This document shows, one piece after another, positions 57,160-64,000 of a stretch of 64,000 nt of DNA; the stretch's first letter is position 1; the number at the start of each line of letters is the position of its first letter. Made by a program: the position numbers and the translations under genes. The notes under the pieces are model-generated. The model ran no database searches and was not told where the DNA came from. It saw nothing but the letters and a program-made list of their open reading frames with translations. The DNA comes from Asparagopsis taxiformis (Eukaryota > Rhodophyta > Florideophyceae > Bonnemaisoniales > Bonnemaisoniaceae), in assembly GCA_030407315.1 (NCBI GenBank), contig JALQPE010000481.1, positions 1 to 64,000 on the forward strand. Direction: 5' to 3'.

Positions 57160-58190
57160 TCACATACACAACATCAGAATCAACCACAACAGTCAGACTC
57201 AAAAGCAACGCTTACCACGACAGATATCCTAGAAACTCCCTTACTTACCTCTCCGAGAGGATGACTGAATCATCCATCCTACACAAAATACAAACCATGA
57301 TCCAAAAACCTTGCAATGAATAATCAAAGTCAGCAGTCCATATCTTCGCAAAACAAGTCTTGGTGCTCAGTAAAACTTACCTTCTGTCATCAACATTCCT
57401 GCATCATCTACACAACATCGGAATCAACCACAACAGTCAGACTCAAAACCAACCTTCCATCACAGCATACTTTCAAAACTCGCACACTTACCTTCGCTCC
57501 ACACAATACACACCATGACTCAATAGGCTTCCAATGAAAAATATCGCATCAACGGAAATAGTCAGACTCAAAACCAACCTTCCCTCGCTGCTTACTTTCA
57601 AAACTCGCACACTTACTTTACCTGTTCCATCCTGCACACAATAAAAACCATAAATCACGTAATCGTGTAGCCAAGAAAAGTAGTCAGCATTCCGCATCTT
57701 CGCACAACCGGTCTGGGCGCCCAATGTGACTTACCTTCCGTCATCACTATTCCTCCATCACCTACGCAACATCGGATTCAATCGCAACAGTCAGATTGAA
57801 AACCAACGTTTCCCTCGCTACATACCCTGAGAACTCGCAAATGTACCTCTCATCCATCCTACACACAATACAAACCATGATCCAAAAACCTTGCAATTAA
57901 CAATAATCATAGTCAGCAGTCCATATCTTCGCAAAGCACATCTTGGCACTCAATGAAACTTACCTTCCGTCATCAACATTCCTGCATCATCTACACAACA
58001 TCGGAATCAACCACAACAGTCAGACTCAAAATCAACCTTCCCTCACAGCATACTTTCAAAACTTCACGTACCTCTCTTCCATCCTCCGCTCAATACACAC
58101 CATCAGTCAACAGGCTTCCCATGAAAAATATCGCATCAACGGAAATAGTCAGACTCAAAACCCACGCTTCCCTCAACGCATACCCTCGAG
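57160..58190 (-). repeat. Splice-site-like cassette repeats (right copy)
   Basis: Mirror of 8669-9900. Read on the minus strand, each cassette has AG | short insert | GTAAGT. It extends leftward to about 56880 in more diverged form. Confidence 0.6.
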
Positions 58191-58209
58191 GGTAGAGGAT
58201 GGAACGAAG

Positions 58210-58247
58210 GTACGTGCGCGAATCTTGATCAAGATTCGCGCACGTAC
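58210..58247. repeat. 38-bp perfect palindrome (right copy)
   Basis: Identical to 8631-8668. It lies 635 bp upstream of the transposase start. Confidence 0.9.
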
Positions 58248-58270
58248 AAAGCAAAGTCGGTCAAAGAAGA

Positions 58271-58531
58271 TCAGTCGGTGATGAGGGCGGAGTGGAGCCT
58301 GCGGCGTCGACCGGACAGCTTTCTGCGTCCGCTTAAGTCTTGCTGTGCATACTCGAAATCATCGCCGGCAGTGAGATTGAGTATGGCCCAAGCCATGGTC
58401 TCTGATTCCCCGAACAAAGAGATCCGGATCGAGAACAACGAATATAAACATATAATCATATATATGAGAATCCATTTGCTTTCCTTACATGATCTGTGGC
58501 ATATCCGCTGTAAAGCACATTCAGATTCCAC
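58271..58531 (-). CDS. Hypothetical 86-residue frame
   Basis: Contains the FGESETMAWAILNL and GDDFEYAQQDLS peptide shared with 8404-8607 and, diverged, with 11195-11330. In the left copy a one-base gap changes the upstream part. It points away from the transposase, toward the cassette repeats, so it could be the first exon of a spliced gene. Confidence 0.3.
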   Translation of the reverse strand: MESECALQRICHRSCKESKWILIYMIICLYSLFSIRISLFGESETMAWAILNLTAGDDFEYAQQDLSGRRKLSGRRRRLHSALITD

Positions 58532-58844
58532 GAAGTTTGGAAATAAAAAAGTTTATTATTACAAATGAATTAATTGAAAATTCATCTCCCAGGGCAGTCG
58601 TTCGTCCTTCCATGCACACGTTGCCAGCACGCAATGTGATGTAACAGTTGGAAATGATTGAACTCTCGGTTAAATTCCACCGTTGGGATGTCAGCTGGAG
58701 TGAGCACAAAACTACTACCCAAAAAACTACGAACACGTTACATTCCAAGTCTCGAAAGCACCACAAAAATAAAATTGGTCGCATCTGGACGGCACAGTCT
58801 CCCCTGTTCAGCTCGCAATCCTCCCTTTTGCGTCAAAACTCGAC

Positions 58845-61800
58845 ATGGAATGCAAGTATGAAGGGTGCTTCTACTACTGCGTAGATGCTTATGCGCTCGC
58901 GCTGCATGAGCGAACGTGTCGCTACCGTTTCAACCCCTCTCCCCAACATTTCAACAACGCTCGTGTCCCTGCCGTCACCCATGAGCCTGCTCGAAACGGC
59001 GACCATGATTCCCCGCAACCCAGCTCCCCAGACCCAGAATCTGGTCGTGCTTCCTCCAGCGACTCACCCTGTGACGCTTCACTGCCACCAACCTCAACCC
59101 CCTCCCGCGCAGACCTCCTCGTGCAATCCCTCGCCGCCAGTCTCACAACCCTCGAGTACAAGGCCGGCGCTGGCCGCGTGAGCGAAGTCATCACCATCCT
59201 ACAAGACCCCGCATTCTCCCTAGAAAAGTTCAACAGCGCCGTTCGCACCGTAGAAGAATGTCGCCACGTTACCGCTTCCATGGTCGAAACACATTTCCGC
59301 ACCGAAGGTTACAAGAGCCACATCATTCCAGACAAAACTGGTAAGTACTCGGCACAGCTGTACCTCCGCGACCCAGTCGACATGCTCCGCAGGCAGTTAG
59401 CACTGGCTAACGACCAAAATACTCTCTTCCACCCCTCCCCACAGACCGCCCCAGACGGCACCGCAATATTTTCTCATCCCCTACACACAGAATTCGCGAA
59501 AACGCTGCACCAGGTTACTAGACAGCGCGTGCAGCTCTCGGAAGATCCACAGGTCGTATGGGCAGAGGAAAATGATCCCACCGCTTCCTCCTTTGCCGGC
59601 CTCCTCCAAGTGTACTCCGACAAGAGCAGCACAAGCCTCAAGAGCTCCGCAATCGTCGCATACCCCATACACGTCACACTGCTCAACTTCTCCGCCCCCC
59701 TCCGTCGCCACTGCATCCGTACCGGCCTCACCATCGTCGGGTATCTTCCGTACATTGTTAACCCTTCGTCCAACGCCTTGTTCGGTGATGAAATGCCGAC
59801 AACCTCTAGTTCTGCTAGTCGCGCTCGCAAAATTGATATTCTTCATAAAGCACTCGAAAAAGTGTTTTCGTCCCTATCCACCGCGTTCTCTTCCGGGTTC
59901 CCCTGCACAGACTCCACTGCAACTGCCCGCCAATGCTTTCCCATCCTAGCCAATTATTGCTGCGACTTTCCAGAGGCCAAAGAGCTCTCATGCACTCGCA
60001 ACAGCACTACCACCACACATCCCTGCCACCGCTGCTACATCCCCGCCACTCAACTTGAATCCAGCGCGCCACACCAGCCCCGCTCCCTCGATGATACACG
60101 CTCTGCACGCCAAGAGAGCGCTCAGGAGCATACAACTGCTCCGCTCGAAGCTCTCTCCCTCCTCGAACAACACTCTGTCCTCGAATCGACCGCTCTTTTA
60201 CCCACCAACAGTCCCCTAGACCCCTACAACATTTTCTCCTTCGAGCCTCTGCACAATCTCCACCTCGGCATCTCAAAGCTCATCAAACAGTGCATTGTCC
60301 ACCGCCTCAGCTCCCCAGACCTCACCACCACTGCCTCCCATTCCGGGACACCTCGCACCTTCAAGAAGGTGAAAAAATCCATCCTCGCCGGCTCAAACAG
60401 CATTCTGTCCGCTATCGAACGCGACTACTACATCACCGGTCTTCATGTCGACTTCTCCAAGGGTGAGAAGGGCACCAATTTGAACGGCCTCTTCACGGAG
60501 GACGGCATACGCGGCATGCTCGCAGCCAAAGACTATCACCATGTCGACATGGTGTTCCCTTTCATCGCAGCATTCATTGACACATGCTGTGACGAAGTAG
60601 ATACAGCCCCCCTCACTTCCATCTGCACGCAATACTCTGACCTCGTCGCATGGGTCATGAAACGCGGTCGCATCAAGCACTGGACTGCCGCCGAACTAGA
60701 AAGCCTCCAGAACTCCATTTCCTATTTCAAACAATCAATGCTCTCCACCCTCGGCCCATTCCACACCACAGGTCTCAAAACTTTCAAGTTCCATCTTCTA
60801 GACCATCTTCCCGGTGACTTGCAGAGATATGGCGCCCTGGAACACATTGATGCAGGCCCCTACGAACACTCGCATCTTCTGTTCAAACAGAGTTATAGGA
60901 AAACCTCTCGAAGGCGCTCCACAGCCATGGAAGAGACTATTCGCCACATGGAATTCTCCTTGGCCACTCCAACTGGTCATACCCCATCGAACACATTGGG
61001 AAACGCACGCATGATATCGCCCACAGACGGTGCAGTACTCGTTCGCGACGGATTCACCGTTGCACTGCACGACTTTGCCTCCCTGCTGCCCGATGCAACC
61101 CTCCTCGTTGCAGATATCGACGGACAGCCCGATCCTGCCACTCTTTTGCCGCTGCACAACTCCTCGTTCCCGTCTGGCACCATAACGCTATTCCAGCAAC
61201 TCGGTGACACAGCTGCACAAGCGTTCCTCACCCTCGCTAGACTGCGCGCCACGGCAGAAGGCCCTCCAATACATGACATGGACATTTCCGTCACCGTGGT
61301 AAAGTCCGCCTACGTCATGGGAGGGTACGTCCCAGATGCCGACGACTTTGACCCGCACAGTGGCATGCTTCGCCCCACAAACGTGTCGAGGCACAAGCAG
61401 CAGCGCGTCTTTGCAACTTCATCGTTCGGCCCCGCAAAGAGATCGCAGTACTCCTTTGTCGTCATCTCCGGAACTGCCGATGACTACAGAACCATATGGG
61501 TAGGGCGCGTCCTGGCACTGGTACGCCTGCAGTCTCCAAACCTGTTTCAACCTGTAGAACTCGCTTTCGTTCAGTATATGACCTGCTTTGCCCCAAAAAC
61601 CGCTGTGGAAAAATCACTTGGGTGCATTTGTTTAAAGTGGTCCACATGGGACCCGGACAACGGATCCGTTGACAGCAATGACACTGCATCCCACAGTGCA
61701 GGTGGTCCTTGGTTTGACCTCATTCCTGCATCTACTATATCTGGCACCGTGCACATCGTACGAAGTAACTTTCCAGTCAAGCCATTTACGAAACAAATGC

Positions 61801-61883
61801 ACTGGTCGGACCACCGTTTCTATCTCAACCGCTTCTACACCAACACTGATTACCAATTCACAGATGATAATGAAGAAGAATAA
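58845..61883 (+). CDS. Plavaka-like transposase with C2HC finger
   Basis: 1012 codons, no intron. Residues 3-25 form a CX4CX12HX3C finger (C3, C8, H21, C25); 40-95 are low-complexity. The core has YSDKSSTS (D259) followed by YPIHVTLLNFS, R and TIVGYLP near 300, CHRC near 394-397, LHNLHLGISK at 469-478 and YEHSHLLFKQSYRKTSRR at 673-690 (E674 possible catalytic). This order matches the Plavaka/CMC superfamily (D-K-T..S, PI..T..N, GYLP, C..C, LH..G, E..H...K..YR). A C-terminal part near 810-860 reads RVLALVRL...VELAFVQYM, also typical. Predicted to cut and join the element's ends in the nucleus. Start is the first ATG, which preserves the finger. Stop is 78 bp from the convergent partner gene's stop. 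Confidence 0.75.
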   Translation: MECKYEGCFYYCVDAYALALHERTCRYRFNPSPQHFNNARVPAVTHEPARNGDHDSPQPSSPDPESGRASSSDSPCDASLPPTSTPSRADLLVQSLAASLTTLEYKAGAGRVSEVITILQDPAFSLEKFNSAVRTVEECRHVTASMVETHFRTEGYKSHIIPDKTGKYSAQLYLRDPVDMLRRQLALANDQNTLFHPSPQTAPDGTAIFSHPLHTEFAKTLHQVTRQRVQLSEDPQVVWAEENDPTASSFAGLLQVYSDKSSTSLKSSAIVAYPIHVTLLNFSAPLRRHCIRTGLTIVGYLPYIVNPSSNALFGDEMPTTSSSASRARKIDILHKALEKVFSSLSTAFSSGFPCTDSTATARQCFPILANYCCDFPEAKELSCTRNSTTTTHPCHRCYIPATQLESSAPHQPRSLDDTRSARQESAQEHTTAPLEALSLLEQHSVLESTALLPTNSPLDPYNIFSFEPLHNLHLGISKLIKQCIVHRLSSPDLTTTASHSGTPRTFKKVKKSILAGSNSILSAIERDYYITGLHVDFSKGEKGTNLNGLFTEDGIRGMLAAKDYHHVDMVFPFIAAFIDTCCDEVDTAPLTSICTQYSDLVAWVMKRGRIKHWTAAELESLQNSISYFKQSMLSTLGPFHTTGLKTFKFHLLDHLPGDLQRYGALEHIDAGPYEHSHLLFKQSYRKTSRRRSTAMEETIRHMEFSLATPTGHTPSNTLGNARMISPTDGAVLVRDGFTVALHDFASLLPDATLLVADIDGQPDPATLLPLHNSSFPSGTITLFQQLGDTAAQAFLTLARLRATAEGPPIHDMDISVTVVKSAYVMGGYVPDADDFDPHSGMLRPTNVSRHKQQRVFATSSFGPAKRSQYSFVVISGTADDYRTIWVGRVLALVRLQSPNLFQPVELAFVQYMTCFAPKTAVEKSLGCICLKWSTWDPDNGSVDSNDTASHSAGGPWFDLIPASTISGTVHIVRSNFPVKPFTKQMHWSDHRFYLNRFYTNTDYQFTDDNEEE

Positions 61884-61960
61884 ATCTAAATCGCAGCACT
61901 CTATTGATAATGTACTACATGATAAACCTTCTAGTCAACGTCACATTTACTGCACTAATT

Positions 61961-64000
61961 TCAACCATCCTCCATTACGCCAAAACCGTTATCAGCAGTG
62001 GCTGCATGGCGCCGCTCCATGCCCCCATACTGTGGGGCATTGATTTCGACATTCAGGTTTGCAGTCAGGTGTCCAGCATATGGGTCAACGACGAAAAGTT
62101 CTGCGCCAATTAGTCCTTGCGCAATCACACAATCCATTACAGCACCGAGGTTTGACGTAATATGCGATTGAATCCAATCCTCGGACACTAGAACAAGTGA
62201 TGAGCAGCGGTTTACATCATCAACGACATGAACAATTCCAGACCCCTCTCCGCTTTGCCACACTTCAACAGCCTCTCTCGTCACAGTACGGCTTGCAAAC
62301 ACATGCCGTGACTGTGCACTAGTCCGCTGTTCGCTCTCGACAACGTCCGTTTCTTCCCTTGCTTGCGAGCCTTGGAGACAAGACATGCAGTACACCACCA
62401 TACCAACTAATTGCTGAAAAGCTACCCCCACATATTGACTGTACCGCCTTGTAAACTCCTTCTGCCGTGCACCTCCTTTCCCCTTCGGTTCATCCAAACA
62501 CTCCACAGTAGTCACTAGCCAAGCATCCAGGCGCGCCAGCGTTAGTATGCTCGTCTCTATGTCCATTACTTGTTCTGGTCGTATCGAATAACCCCTGAAG
62601 ATGTCCAGCACATTCACAGCTACTCGGTTGTTAAACCATGCATCACCATTCACTTCCATTTCGAAGCTGTCAGGAACCAAGCCTTTGCTGTATCGCAGCT
62701 CTGAGAACGGTGCCGTTCGCCACCTCCCCATATCCAAATCACCGTTACTTTCCCGTTTCAAAAGCTTCTCAGACGCTTCGCGCTTTTGTTCCTCTCGCTC
62801 GTCCATCTCAGCTCGCGTCGTCAGCATCGTGCATCTAGACATTAATTTCGTGTACCCCAGCGAACCGAACAATCTGTCCCTCGCATTACGCTTCCGTGCA
62901 CTCATCACGTCGGACAGTTTCTGCGTCACCTTCACTTTCAATTCCTTGCTCCCCGCCACAGCCTCTTGACAGCACACACGCTGCTCCTCATCGGAAAACA
63001 CATCACACCACGGACTTTGACGCAGTACGTGTCGCACCAAGTCATTCAGCAGATCACTCTCGTCCCTGTACGAAGGTGTATACCACTGCAGATTCTTGAT
63101 GATATAGCCCGGAGGGGTAGCAATATATCCTACACCGTTTTCGCTCCAAAGTGCCCCTTCTACCGGCTCTACCTCGATGGTACGTCCAGTCCAACGTCTC
63201 TGCGTTTGTTCCGCTATAGGGTCCAGCTCCATAGTCTCGTTCTTGCACCACTTTGTCAGGTTTTCCTCAACCGCCCTAAGAACTCCAAGGTATTTCACAG
63301 GAATGGCTTTCTGTATTTTCGACTTACCGCCACCGTGATCACTGATTCTACCTGTTCTCGCAATTGCAGTAAGGCTGGCATTTTCCGCCTGCAGAGTCTT
63401 CACCTTAGCCTCCAACGCAACAATCTCCGTGGTGAGCGCCTTGTTTGCTATGTCCTGGCTAAACACTTTTTTTTCCAGCTCCGCGATCTTCTTCTTCTGC
63501 GCATTGATGCGACTCGCCATTAAATCGATGGATTCCGGCGGATGCAACCTCTCTGCCCTCACCGTCCCCCCATCTCCCACGCTATCGGGAATATGATGTC
63601 CTCCATCGCCAATAGCCTGACGTCGCGGGGGCGTTACGCGCATATTTGGCACCAATGACACTCTGTTGTGACGAGGCCCGCACTCCGGCTGCTCTCTCCC
63701 CTCAGTACCACCTGACCGCCGATGATAGTTGGCATCCTGTGAACGTTGCTCAGAAACAACATCCCTTGCCGCTATCCTCGGGTCCCTGACTGCATTACCT
63801 GCTGGGGCTGATGTACTCGGCATAGTTGGCGCAGTGGGGGTCACAGCCTCCAGTGTGTCGGGAACCCCCGGCTGGGACTCCGTCTGCAGCACCTCCGCAT
63901 CTGCCAACCCGGGAGGAACTACCTTTGCCATAGCACTCTGCCGCAATTCCAACATGTTTTGAGCCACTATCATGTCATCATCATGATGTTCACTGTCCCT
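61961..64000 (-). CDS. Transposon partner protein, coiled coil, unknown function (N-terminus outside)
   Basis: At least 680 codons open. The ATG at 63973 is internal: the frame continues upstream past the edge, and the left copy shows about 100 further basic residues. Residues (from the 63973 Met) 35-150 are disordered-looking; 153-203 form a leucine-heptad coiled coil (INAQKKKIAELEKKV...); 220-470 is a conserved-looking globular part with many tryptophans and charges, including KYLGVLRAVEENLTKWC and RRWTGRTIEVEPVEGALW; the end has GAVMDCVIAQGLIGAELFVV. No enzyme motif recognised. Tail-to-tail with the transposase. By analogy with the accessory proteins of CACTA elements it could bind the subterminal repeats, but no homology supports this. 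Confidence 0.7.
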   Translation of the reverse strand, partial: RDSEHHDDDMIVAQNMLELRQSAMAKVVPPGLADAEVLQTESQPGVPDTLEAVTPTAPTMPSTSAPAGNAVRDPRIAARDVVSEQRSQDANYHRRSGGTEGREQPECGPRHNRVSLVPNMRVTPPRRQAIGDGGHHIPDSVGDGGTVRAERLHPPESIDLMASRINAQKKKIAELEKKVFSQDIANKALTTEIVALEAKVKTLQAENASLTAIARTGRISDHGGGKSKIQKAIPVKYLGVLRAVEENLTKWCKNETMELDPIAEQTQRRWTGRTIEVEPVEGALWSENGVGYIATPPGYIIKNLQWYTPSYRDESDLLNDLVRHVLRQSPWCDVFSDEEQRVCCQEAVAGSKELKVKVTQKLSDVMSARKRNARDRLFGSLGYTKLMSRCTMLTTRAEMDEREEQKREASEKLLKRESNGDLDMGRWRTAPFSELRYSKGLVPDSFEMEVNGDAWFNNRVAVNVLDIFRGYSIRPEQVMDIETSILTLARLDAWLVTTVECLDEPKGKGGARQKEFTRRYSQYVGVAFQQLVGMVVYCMSCLQGSQAREETDVVESEQRTSAQSRHVFASRTVTREAVEVWQSGEGSGIVHVVDDVNRCSSLVLVSEDWIQSHITSNLGAVMDCVIAQGLIGAELFVVDPYAGHLTANLNVEINAPQYGGMERRHAATADNGFGVMEDG

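Larger units (their letters stand above)
55917..64000 (+). mobile_element. Plavaka-like DNA transposon (right copy, runs off the edge)
   Basis: Starts with terminus CGTCTGTGTTTTCGG, then subterminal repeats, cassette repeats, palindrome, open transposase and open partner gene. It interrupts copia gag, so it inserted after the young copia copies formed (or the junction arose by deletion). The far end is outside the window. Both genes being open makes it a candidate autonomous element. Confidence 0.85.

Noticed and set aside
2440..64000. The inverted copies at 2.4-10.9 kb and 55.9-64 kb as the ends of one giant 60-kb element
   Set aside because: Each copy has its own genes and its own terminus facing inward, so they are two independent insertions in opposite orientation.

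Overview
This is eukaryotic, repeat-dominated DNA. There is no obvious single-copy host gene; almost everything is transposable elements or fragments of them, nested in one another. The best guess at source is a fungus, perhaps a basidiomycete. The reasons are a transposase with the motif order of the fungal Plavaka/CMC superfamily, Ty1/copia elements primed by an initiator tRNA-Met fragment, and short (97 bp) spliceosomal introns. An oomycete or alga is not excluded.

Layout. (1) 1-2430: a possible N-terminal exon leaving the left edge, a 111-bp tandem repeat, and three copies of a ~230-bp hairpin-rich repeat (here 'B'). (2) ~2440-10871: a decayed Plavaka-like DNA transposon holding a frameshifted partner gene and a frameshifted transposase gene, convergent, followed by a 38-bp perfect palindrome, repeated splice-site-like cassettes and ten 43-bp subterminal repeats. 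(3) 10872-11650: remnant of an older relative. (4) 11652-19125: foldback structure with 2.2-2.7 kb inverted arms full of B repeats. (5) 19126-20554: another terminal fragment of a Plavaka-like element. (6) 20555-26655: a decayed Ty1/copia element on the + strand. (7) 26169-43894: a four-unit tandem array with a ~4308 bp period. Each unit is one copia LTR plus 3.8 kb of non-copia DNA (here 'X') carrying a minus-strand gene with a cysteine cluster and a BAH/chromo-like tail, and a plus-strand ParB-like gene. (8) 43895-45232: fragment of a second copia family. (9) 45233-45552: piece of the Plavaka-like transposase gene. (10) 45553-55916: an intact minus-strand copia element and a truncated second copy in tandem, sharing the middle LTR. 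(11) 55917-64000: an apparently intact Plavaka-like transposon in the opposite orientation to region 2, running off the right edge; it has an open 1012-residue transposase and an open partner gene.

How parts work together. The copia element encodes gag-pol (NC knuckle, protease, integrase, RT, RNase H) plus an upstream U1-type zinc-finger protein whose ATG appears only after splicing of a leader intron. The Plavaka-like element pairs a DDE-type transposase with a coiled-coil partner of unknown function and ends in dense subterminal repeats that are plausible binding sites. The tandem array looks amplified by unequal recombination between LTRs, because its internal LTRs are chimeras of the two outer ones. 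The array with its ParB-like and BAH-like gene pair is the strongest candidate for something undescribed.
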